Source: Chlamydomonas sphaeroides
Lineage: Eukaryota > Chlorophyta > Chlorophyceae > Chlamydomonadales > Chlamydomonadaceae
Length of the DNA stretch: 64,000 nucleotides
NCBI GenBank assembly: GCA_001662425.1
Contig: BDDC01000149.1
Location: forward strand, 34,646 to 98,645
Direction of reading: 5' to 3'
Shown: positions 1-10,700 of the stretch, one piece after another
Numbering within the stretch: position 1 is the first letter of the stretch
How the letters are laid out: each line of letters begins with the position of its first letter
Notes under the pieces: model-generated
What the model was told of the DNA's origin: nothing
Seen by the model: only the letters and a program-made list of their open reading frames with translations
Databases searched by the model: none
Made by a program: the position numbers and the translations under genes

Positions 1-3000
1 CATAGTTGAAGTGCCCCGTGTGCATGGTGACAAGTCGCTTGGAGACGATGTCGTTGGAGGGCGGCACCAGGCCGCCGTGGATGTGGGCAAAACCCTGGGG
101 ACCGGGGGAAGGGAGGGGTGACGAGCAAGGAACAGGAAGGGAAGAGGGTTGGATTCGTGTCATTGGAGGGCAGCACCAGGCCGCCGTCGATGTGGGCACA
201 TCCACATGGGTCGGGGAACCGGTGGGGAATGGAGGGTGCGTGAAAAAGGGAGGAGGGGAGGGAGGGCAAGGGTTTGTGCCGCTCGCACGGTGGCCAACGG
301 GCTGGATGCAAGCAGCCATGGCCATGAAGACCACTCCAAGCGAACGAGAGCGAGCGAACTTGCCTGCGTGAAGGGTGGTTTGAGGTGGCGGTGCCACGAG
401 CCGAGCCTGCGGGTCAGAAGGGACCGTCATCGCTCGCTTGCCGGAACTTGGCTTGCTGCTTTCAACGTCAACGGCCCCCTAGAGGTGCGTCATGCGTCGA
501 CACCAACATGCCGCCGAGCAATGTCGTACCTGCCGTACCACCACCAGGTGGTGTGCAGCCAGCTGCCGGTCAGGATGTTGGGATACGGCGCTGCGAGGGC
601 GGCGGGTCACGTCATCGTCGCATGTGACACCATCTCCCTTACCGCACCCAACAGTAAGCCGCACGGCACGGCACGACACGGCACGAAAAGACGTTGGCCC
701 CTTCCCCTGGGCGGCCAGCCGACCATCAACGCGACGGACAGGACCGGCCGCGCCCTAGTCAGCCGCAGCAATGATCTCTCACCCGTTGACATGAGGCCGA
801 ACAGCTCGGGCTTCACCGCCCTCGCCGCAGCCTCCTGCGACGGGTCCTCGGGGTCCGGCCACAGCGGCACGCCTGGGGCCGGCAGCAAGCAGGGCAGCGA
901 GCTGGCGCGTATCCCCCGGGCCAGCCATCCAACTGCACCGCGGCGCGGGGCCTTCTGGCACGTGCCAGATCCGCACCCAGCCACCCCTACAGGGCACCGT
1001 TGAGCCTCGGTGTTGTGGCGCATGCCCTCACCCAGGTCCGTGAAGGCCTGGCGGTAGGCGGTCGTGTAGGGCCCGGGCGGGCCGAACAGGTAGCCGCCCA
1101 GCTCGCGAGGCCACTGGCCGCCTGCGCGCCGCCGCGGGGTTGGCGTGTGGGCAAGGGCGTCGGGTGTGGGCGGACGGGGCATGCACGCGTTGCAGGGTGT
1201 TGGCAGGCAGGCCTGCAGCGCCGGATGCATGCGGGCGGCGGGAGTCACCTGGCAGGATGCGCCCCTTTGCCGCACTGCGCACCACCCAACCAAACACCTC
1301 GGCACACCCGTGAGCATCCAGGTTGGGAACCACCACGCCTCACAGCCACAGCCCACAGATGCCCCACGTACGCGCGGCACGATGCGCGGCGCCCCTACGC
1401 GCCACGCCGTTCCCAAGTTGGTAATGCACCCATCAACACACCCTACATTTTCGCTCCGCCGCAACTAGCAAGCAGCACACGCAACGAACACACACAGCCG
1501 CCGCAAGCCCTCGCTCGCTCGCTCACCTGCGTGCGGCATGCGGAGCACCGCCGTCTGCATGCTGAGGTTGACGGCCGGCTCGCGCAGCGCGTCCAGCGCC
1601 GGGTAGTGGTCGCCGCATATCTTTTTGGCGCCGGGGTCCTGCACCGTGACCGTCTGCGTAACAGGGCATGCAAGAAGCGCACGCGTATACATTCCTGGGG
1701 CCGGGGCCTTGCACCGTACGTGTCCGACTGTTCGTACGCAGCATGTATGCATGTGCGGCGAGGTGGGCAGCACGTACGGCGGGGCGAGCACACTGCAGGC
1801 GAACGAAGGATTGCGGCTCGTTGGGTTGCACAGCTACAGTGGCTGCGGCCGCGGCGGCCGGACTGCGGACGCTGCTGCGCTGCTGCCAGGTGGTGCGCAC
1901 GGGCGCAGGCCGCGCCGAGGCAGCAGCAGTGCGTGCACGCACCCGGTGGCCGATCTTGTCAGCGAGGAGCTTGGCGGTGGCATCCTGGGAGTACTGTGGG
2001 CAGAGGTCGAAGGGGCGGTTGCGGCAGGAACATGCTTGGTCGCGCAGCCTGCGCCGCACAGCGCCACACCGGCCGTGCATGTATGCATGCCCAGCGCCAT
2101 GGTGCGCGCTCGTGTCCTGCAGCCGGGGTGTCCCCCATGCGTGCTCCTCGCAACATACGGTGACCATGATGGATGGCGGCGCGCCAGGGCCAGGGCGGCA
2201 CGCACCCGGCAAACGCGTAGTGCGTCGCTGCTACGCAACCGCCATGCGCCCATTGCGACGCGCCGCAGCCTCATCTCGTACAACGTTGTATGCAAGTGAT
2301 CACATACACGTTGTGTACGTTTTATTTACACGTATGAGGATATGGACACCCCTGCAGGTACGGCACGGCACGCACCGCCATGCCGCCCAGCTTCGCCCAG
2401 CCCTCGGCGTCGTTGCCCATGCCGCCCAGCGTGAAGCGGTACAGTGGCCGCCCCGCCGCACAGCTGGCCATGACGTCGCTCAGCAGCGACTGGTCTTCCT
2501 GCGAGGAGCCGCCGAGCCCCAGCGTGCATGTTGGGTGGTGCGATCAAGAAAACCAGCGACCGTGGGGACGGTTGTAGCGCCCTGTCAACGGGGGGCAGAG
2601 CGGTCCGCTGGACCCCTGATCCCACCATGCAGGGTTCGTGGCGCCCCCCCCCCAGGCACTAGGCGCGCAGCATGCTGGGCCATCCATGGCACCAGCACGC
2701 CAGAGCTATCGCGGCCGCCAGCCTCGCGTAGCCGGAGCAGGGGCAGTGCGCTACGGCCTCCGTTCGGGGAGGTACCGCAGCAGGCGAGCGCACCTGATAG
2801 AAGTACTTGTCCTCCTCGGCCTGGGGGATGGCCTTGGAGATGGCGCGAAGCGCGGTGCGGTTTTCCGACCAGCGCACTGCCGGGGGTAAAGGGGAGGCAG
2901 TCCGGCGGCATCGCGCAGGAAGCGGCGGGTGTGCGTTGGGATAAGGGCCAGGCAGAGGCTGCGACAAAGGGCCCGGGCCCGGGCCTGGGTCGGGCTCCCC

Positions 3001-5579
3001 CAGCGCGACTGCCGACGACAGCGCGTGGCCAGGCTGCGGACATGGGCTCTGCGCTGCGCTGTTCAACACTAGAGACAACATGAGGCGTTCTCTTGGTGAA
3101 GTCTTTCCTCTGCATATGCCGGCACACATTATATACAGACACTGTCACCAATACCCAGGGCGTGCTGCGCGGGGCGTGTTACTTCAACTTATGAATGAAC
3201 ACACAGACGCACCCGCGCGGTGGGTCATCTCAAACAGCGTGTAGGCGGCGGGGCCGTTGGGCGCTGCGTTCTGTGGGCGCAGGCGCGGCGCGGCACGGCA
3301 CGGCGAGGGCACGACCATCCATGGGTGAGGAGGCAGGGGTGAGGAGGAGTGAAGGCGCCGCCGGGCCCCGCGCGAGCCCCGGCAGCACGCCGATGGGATC
3401 ACGGTGGGACACGCCCAGCCGCCAACTCGCACGCACGCCTCGCTGCGCAGGCTAGGCTCCATGTCACGATTCCATCCATCCTTGTCTCAATAGCGTATTC
3501 GCTTTAGCCGCTGCCCAACCTGGACGTATGTGAAGCCGCCGTTGATGCACTCGTTGCACTCGGCCTGGTGGGGTTGGGGTTGGGGTTGGGGTTGGGGTTG
3601 GGGTTAGGGGTTGGGGGTTGGGGGTTGGGGGTTGGGGGTCGGCAACCGGCTGGGCAGTCCGGGGATCCATACCGGACTCGTAAAACGGATCCGTACTGTG
3701 CATCCGTACCTGGCTGAGCATGACGTACTCGCTGGCGGGCGGCGATTTGACCAGGCCGTACCAGTCGCCGACCGGGATGACGTCAGCGTCCACCTGTCGG
3801 CACCACAACCGGGACCCATGGCTTGTGTTGAAGCGACTGTGAACACCCACACCGCCGCACACATAGTACCGCATGATGCGGTTCGCGGCATGGTGAAGCA
3901 TGGCACGATGGAGCATCCGGCGCAATCTGCCATGCTGCGATGGCAAACCGTACCATCAGTACGTTGTAGCCCAGGACGACGGCCCTCGCTGCGGGGGGGG
4001 GGGGGCGCGGGCAACCCAGGCAGTGGGGCCAGGAGGGCGCTCAGCGCGCTGCCTCTGCCCTCGACGACATCCGTGCCAGTGCAGCGCACACGCCTCCGAC
4101 TCCAGCGGCTACGGCAGTCAGCCCTGGGGGGTGCTCGCCGCGCTGCCTCTGCCCGCTGACTCCGCTGGACACACGTAGTCGCGCAACCCGCATGACAAAG
4201 CCACGGGCCGCCGGCGCCGAGGGACACTGGCAAGCCAATCAGGCTGTGGACACGCCTGCTTTGGTGGGAGCGTCTCGCATGCTGTGGCTCACCGGCGGTG
4301 AAGTACTTTCGCCACCACACGGCGAGGCCGTTGGGGTGCGCCAGGTACTGGAATCCCGACTCGTACATGTGGCCCCTGGCAGCGGGCCGGCGGGGGTGCC
4401 AGGGGTGGGGCCGGTGCCAGGGGTGGGGCCGGTGCCAGGGCAAGCGGGCGCAGCACGCGGAAGGAGAGGGTCCGTGTGGTCGGGGGTGACCGGATGAGGT
4501 GGATGGGGAGCATGCGGGCTGCGCTCGTGGGAGCAAGCGACGCCACGCCGGGCCCAGGACGCCAGCCGAGACGCTGATGACGAGCGCGTGTCACGCCGCC
4601 GTGTAGTGGAGGAAAGTGGCGCCGCGCGCCGCAGGGTTCTGCTCGCGTGCTCGTGCGCGCCTCTGCGGAGCCGTGCTGGCGTGGCCCATGGCTGCTTGCT
4701 GGAGAAGCGGCCGCGCGTTGTTACGTGTGCGCGGCCTCACTCTGGACTGCTCCGCAGGCGGTACCAGCCACAGGAGATGACTGCGCCGGGGCAGCGTGGC
4801 GGGCCGGGGCGGGATGAGGTTGGTGGGAGCGCGCATGCACGGTTTGTGGCGTTTACAACGCACGAGATGAGGAAAGTAAGGCGACGAGGACCTGAGTGCA
4901 GCGGCGACCGCTGGCCTACCGGTCTGGGCATTGTGAGGTCCCCGGAGGACGTAGGATAGCTCCTGTGTGCGCGCAGAGCCAGGCGGACAGGGAAGGCGAA
5001 GGCAGGGGAAGAGCTCAAGGCGCCGGGGTGGACCTGTGGGCACGGTCTGTTAAGCAGCAGCACCTTCCCTGCCGCCAAACCCTGATAGCCCCTTGCAGAA
5101 GCGAGCACTGGGTACAGGCCCTACCCGGCAGTTCTCCGGGAGTTCGAGCACGGCCAACACATGGCCGTACCCCGCCCGATGAAGCCGATCGACTGTGTGT
5201 GCAGCAATTGTTACTCTATTCTCCGCGAAAACAATCCTGAGGTGAAAGTGCGAGGAGGTAGTCAGGATGGGTGGCAATTCTCCTGTGCGCCTCTTCAACG
5301 TGAACCAGACAGGTTGCATAGTCGCGTATGGCTTCCAAGCATGATATGAGCTGCTGGCACTGGTTTCACTCACAGCTCCTTCTTCCAATTAGTAGCTTCT
5401 AAACATTTTGCAAGCTCGCTCGCAGAGTCAAGCGGCCCCGTGTATCCGCCTATCCGGTTCATTGAGCAGTAGTCGGGGTGCCTCCCCGAGCAGTCAACGT
5501 GTGGGTCGCTATTAGCGTCCGCCCGACGCGCCAGTCCACACAACAGAGTCGCCAGCAATCCACACAGCAGGGGCAGCAT
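1..5579 (-). CDS. Putative secretory nucleotide-diphospho-sugar transferase (glycosyltransferase), 5' end complete, 3' end off the window
   Basis: The first exon (5374-5579) encodes a signal peptide or membrane anchor, MLPLLCGLLATLLCGL, followed by a Cys-containing stretch. Exon 2 starts at 5236 and reads IVFAENRVTIAAHTVDRLHR, then GYGHVLAVLELPENC, like the start of the fold in PF03407/GT77-type enzymes. Further minus-strand exons supported by splice signals are 4293-4375, 3710-3793 (DADVIPVGDWYG, a candidate DxD site), 3520-3564 (NECINGGFTYVQ), 3213-3270, 2794-2876, 2376-2498 (EDQSLLSDVM), 1943-1993, 1527-1638, 1032-1121 and 783-872, with more at 1-90. A DxD, then N-x-GF-x-Y, then DQ-x-LL matches the motif order of nucleotide-diphospho-sugar transferases. 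I infer a Golgi/ER enzyme, perhaps acting on wall glycoproteins. Exons between 4375 and 5236 and the join at 90-783 are unresolved. The acceptor sugar and family number are uncertain. Confidence 0.5.
3571..3639. repeat. TTGGGG-type G-rich tandem repeat in an intron
   Basis: About eleven units of GGGGTT and GGGGGTT follow each other directly. On the coding (minus) strand of the glycosyltransferase gene they form a CCCCAA-rich tract ending seven bases before the acceptor of the exon at 3520-3564, so the repeat serves as that intron's pyrimidine tract. It is G-quadruplex-prone. It is not the TTTTAGGG telomere repeat of Chlamydomonas. Confidence 0.85.
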
Positions 5580-7795
5580 TTGGCTATCATGTCAGAGAAT
5601 GTACTATAATGGGGTAGCATGACAGCGTTGACTTCAACCAATGCAGGTGCCCGTACGGGCAACGAGGTACCGTGAGGCAGACTCTCACTGTTTCGTAAGG
5701 CCCATACACGGACCGCGGAACGAGCTGTGGGGTGTGCATGCAGGATGCTGGCTTGTGGCAACTCCAGCAGCTGTGTTTACATCTGGCTGACACCGGTAGC
5801 AGGCAAGTGTTCGCACGCGTCACCTGCTCCGAAGCGAAACGATTCATTGCGGTAACGGCCTCCATGTAACAGGGGCAGGTGCCCAGCACCTCTGCTTCAG
5901 TCATGCTGTTGAGCGCTGCCCTACCCAGCCGAGAGGTGGTCATACTGGCTGTCGCAACGGCGATCAAAGACCTTCACGGACGGTGACTCGCCCCTGCTTT
6001 TACTGTGGCCACCTTCTTCTTGCGGCGTCCTCGGGGAGGGTTCAACCCGTCACCGGTGTCCCGTCACGGCTGCTACGCCGCTGCGTCGCCCCAGCAAGCA
6101 AACCAAAGGATACGAAACGCGCTTTGCATTGCTTTGCATACCCCTCCAACGACCGGCCGCGCACAGCCGTTGCCAGCCTGTCACTCCTTCCACACACCCA
6201 CCCAGGCAGCCAGCCGCCCTGGACGACTCCACACGTCGCGCCATCGCCGCGAGCCCTGTGGCCGCAGCCGCCCTCCTGCACCATTAGGCATCCGGCACAC
6301 ATGCACACCCCCGGCCCGGCCCGGCCACGTCGGCCCGGCCACATCGTGCCACACCGCGCGGCAGGACGCAGGCAAGCGCGCGTTCAGACGAGCTCGTCCG
6401 CGCCCGCTTGTAAACGGCCTCTCACACCTGGGCCGCCTGGTTCCCCTGCCTTTCGTGCCGCCAACTCCAGCCGTCATCAAAACCATTCCATCCATGCCAG
6501 CACCGCGCACCGCCAGGCCACAACGCAAAACCCATCCGCAGCTGTCATGGCAGCGCCGCCACACGACACACACACACACACGCTACTTCACCCACTCCCG
6601 CGTCGCAGACGCACAAGCGCAAAAGGTCATGGGAAGTGCCGTCAGCCGCCCGTCTCGTCGCCACGCGCGGCGATGCGCGGGCGCGGTGCCCTGCCGGCAG
6701 CCAACAATACTTATTCCACCGCGCCCTGGCTGCCAGGGCAACGCTTGTTTCTGCAGCAGCCGCAACACGCCTCACCGCACATCAGAGGCCGCAGCCCGGC
6801 CATCCGCCACCAGCAGCGCCCCAGCCCCGCTGCCTTGGCTCCAAGACCAATACACAACCAATGCAGACACACACACATGGCCCTATTAAGGTGAACACAT
6901 ATGAGGCCAACGCCTGGCCGCCCCAAAATGATTGCCGTACCCGGCCAGAGCGGCACACCCGCCGCCAACCGATCCTGCAAGCACACACGTTCAGCACCAG
7001 GCAACAGTAGGCTAAGGCTACGTACCGCATGGGGTGCTGTAGTCTGCCGTTGAATCTCGTTGTGTAGGGCCATTTAGCCAACCACGTGGCGTGCAGCCAC
7101 GTGCACGCCCCGACGCCATACGGACCCCAGCACGGCGTGCGCCGGCCCGTCATTTCCCCCACGCAGCCCACACCCTTCCCAGCTTCGTCCGTGTACCTGG
7201 CACTTGACACCCAGGACCTCGCAGCGGTCGTCCAAGCCGCCACGCCACAGCGCACAGCCATGTACGGACAACCCTTCCTGCAAGGTCCAGACGCTGTTCA
7301 GCCGCCGAAAAGTCGTCGGCGCACGCCAGCCGTCAGCTCCGTTCCCGACAGCGCCCACGGGCGCGCTCTGCACCCCGCCAGCGAGCTGCCGCTGCCGAGC
7401 GCCAGCAGGCGCCGCGGCTTCGCTCAGCGGCTTCCAGGTGACAGCGGCCATCAGCGGCCATCGGCGGATCAGGCGGTGCAGTGCCAGCACACCCGGCTGC
7501 GGCTTCCTAGCGCCCAAACAAACAGTTCCCCGCCCTAAGCCATACCCCGGGGCCGGGCCCGGGCAGCCGCGCACATCCACAACCATGGCTACCCAACAAA
7601 TAAAACATCTGTTGTGGGGCGCCGGAGCAACCGCGTGCCACAGAAGTCATGCCGGCAAAGACCAAAAGCGCGTTTCCCCTGCCCGGCTCGCCGCGCTGCA
7701 AGGCCTGCTCACGGAAGCGAGGGCTGCCCCGCGAGCAGCCCCGCCGCAGCGCGAGCGCGCGCGCAGGCGCGAGGGCTCAAAAGCAAGCCAGCGGG
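5580..7795. other. Intergenic: promoter of the glycosyltransferase gene plus 3' region of the receptor kinase
   Basis: The strand is minus for both neighbours. The part next to 5579 must hold the upstream region of the glycosyltransferase gene; a TATAGTA-like string lies about 25 bases upstream of its ATG. The rest is the 3' flank of the kinase gene. It has a short CA-repeat tract near 6570 and long open frames with no recognisable protein character. No TGTAA signal on the minus strand was found. I see no gene here. Confidence 0.5.
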
Positions 7796-10700
7796 TCACA
7801 CTAGCCGCGGTGCCGCTGAGGCCTCGGCCACCGTAGCCCCGCCCGAGGGCGCCGGCGAGGACGCAGGAATGTTGGGCAGCGAGGAGACGAAGGGCATCGC
7901 GCGGCCGTTGGACGCGCCCAGCAGCGACCCGACGCCCGGGAACACGCCAAACGATGAGCCGCTTGCACCGCCCACGGGATAGCCGGCGCTGCCGCCGAAG
8001 CCCTGAGCGCCCGGCATGGCGGTTCCAAAGCCGTGCGGCAGGCCGTGGCTTACGCCCATCGGCCACCCTCCGGGCGAGTTCGCGCCCGCACTCGCTGACT
8101 GGCCCGGCCCTGTGGGGCCGGACGCGGGGGCGCTCACGGGGTAGCCCAGCATCGAGGCATCCGGCGTAGCGCCAGCGCTGCCGCCGACCTGCCCCTGTGC
8201 GCCTGGGTACGGCATGCCGTGCATGGAGCCGTTGGGGCCGACCGCCGACCCCTGCAGCAGCCGGGGCCCGAAGGTGGGTGCGACCGGCATGAGCACGGGG
8301 CTGAAGGAGCCGGTGCCGCCAGGCGAGGGCGTGAAGGGCACCCCGTAGGCCTGTGGGCTGGCGCAGCTGTAGGCGGTGGGCGTTGCGGCGCCGCTGGCGG
8401 CCGCCAGCGCCGCGCCCACGCCGGCGACGAGGCCAGGCGTGCCGCCGGGCGGGTTGGCCGCGAGCCGCGAGAGGCGTTGGTGCAGGCTGATCGCCAGCTT
8501 GGTCTGCAGCGAGGTGAGGCGCTGCAGGACCTGCGGACGGTGGGGGAACACCGAGGAGGCACGCCACGGGGTGCGGGTCAACAAGTCAGGTTATGGATGG
8601 TGTCGTTCCAGCATGGCAGCTACGCTGCCTGCGGCTTGCGCTCTGCGGCGTAGCTAGAGAGCCGGCATCGAGACGCCGCGGGCCCTTGCTGTGCATCAGA
8701 CGGCCCGTCAGCCGCTGCGAGCGCACGCTACCCCAGGTCGGGGCTCACCAGGTCAAACGTGGGCCGCGCCTCCGGGTCCGACTGCAGGCAGGCGTGCGTC
8801 ATGTTGGCGAACGTGGGCGGCGCGTGCGGCGGCATGCGCGCGAAGCTGGGCTCGCGCACGAAGCCGGCCTCCGGGCTGTGCACGAAGGGCGGGCGGCCCG
8901 TGTAGACCTCCCAGCAAATAACGCCAAAGGCATACACGTCCGAGGCCTTGGTCAGCGTTCCTGCGGCGCAGTCGGGCAGCGTCCAGGGACACGTGAGCTT
9001 GTCGGAACGCTGGCTCTATCGCTCGTGGGGTTGCGCCCGAGCTGCAGTGGGCCCCAGCACGCTAGGCCATGCGATCCGAGGTTCATGAACCATGGGGCCT
9101 GGCCGCTCACCCGTCTCGACCGTCTCAGGCGCGGCGTAAAAGGGCGTGCCGCGGTGGGCGTTGGAGATGTGGCGCTTGCCCGGGGCCAGCATGCCGCACA
9201 GGCCAAAGTCGCCAATCTGCGCAAAGGGAGCATGAGCATGAGTGGGCACGTCGACCCACGAGCACCCGGGGCTCGGCGCTCCGGCCTCGGCCGCAACACT
9301 ACCGCCCAGCCTGCTACGAATGCCCCACCGCCAGCGCTCACCTTGGCCACCAGGCCCACGCCCAGCTCGCGCCTCAGGTTGTGCGGCCCAGCGCCCGACT
9401 GCGGCGTCGCGGTGCCGCTTCCGCCGCCCATGCTGCTGCCGTTGGCAGAGTTGGCGCCATGCGGCGCGCCCGACAGCACGCGGCTGTGGGTGCCGCCCGA
9501 GCCGCCCGTGAAGGTGCGCAACAGGATGTTGGTGGGGTTGAGGTCGCCGTGCACGATGGAGCGAGAGTGGATGTGGGCCATGCCGCGAGCGATGTCGGCG
9601 AGCGTGCACAGCGTCAGCGCCTGAGCGGAGGGCGGAAGGTGGGCGGGAGGTCAGGTGCCGGGCCAGCCAGGAGCAGGCTGGTGCGTGAGGCAGCGGTGAG
9701 GGGTGCGAAGGGCAGGGGAGCGAGGAGGGATGCGGCGGGAGGGGCGTGCAGTGCGGGGGCGGGGGCCGTACCAGGTTGGGCATGCCGGCTGCGTCGTGGA
9801 AGGCTCTCCGGTCCAGCGCGTTGGCAAGCGACCCCGCATCGCAGAACTCCTGCAGAGGCAGAGCGTTGTCAGCAGTGGGGCTGCCAGCCCTACGCCCCGA
9901 GCCGCCCCCTGAACCCAGCACCCACTCAGCCAAGCCAGAGCGCTGCAAGCATCGCCCATCGTTCGAACACTTCGGCCTACAGAGGCTTCCGGCCCCACCT
10001 GCACCAGGTAGAGCTTCCAGTCGCTGATGGTGCCCGCGCCGCCGCTCCCCGGCCGGCCGGCGTGCGTGCTGCCGCGAGCCGTCGACACGTCATTAACCTG
10101 CGGTGCACGTGTCGGCAAGTGACGCAACCGCTCGCAACCCAGACACCGTGGGGGCGCCAGTAGCCACAGCCCCTAGGCCAGAGCGGCCGCTCTCCTTCCA
10201 ACGCCGCCTCCGCTGCTCAGCCCCCGCCCCAGCCTGCGACTGCGGGCCCGTCGCCTCACCTGCAGGCCGCCGCTGCACATCACGCCGCTGGGCTTGACGG
10301 GCGTGATGTCGTAGTGGTAGGTCGCCACCACGTTGGGGTGTGCCACCGAGCAGCTCACCGCCGCCTCCAGCACTGCGCGCTGCTGCGAGGCCACCGCCAG
10401 CGGCACCGGCCCGGCCTGCGCCGCGCCCGTTGCGCTGGCGCCAGCGGTGCCGCCCGCGCCCGCCGCGTGCGGCGATGTGGGCGCGGCGCCGCCGGCCAGC
10501 GTAACAAAGGTCGCGCTGCCGGTGCCGGCGGTGTGGGTCGCGGTGCTGGGAGCGGCCCCGGCCGTGTGGCAGTTGGCGATGGCCAGGTGCGCGAGCGAGG
10601 GGTGCGTGGGCATGGCGTCGCTGCTGCAGCGGGAGGACACCGACAGGCGCGGATGGCCGCTGCTGCGCCAGTCGCTGGACGCCGCTCTGCGCTGCGGCGC

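Noticed and set aside
3571..3639. Chromosome end or internal telomere
   Set aside because: The repeat is TTGGGG rather than TTTTAGGG, is short, and lies between coding exons of one gene.
6005..6889. A 294-residue plus-strand open frame
   Set aside because: It is Arg/Pro/His/Thr-rich without hydrophobic core or conserved motif and crosses a CA-repeat tract; it looks like non-coding flank.
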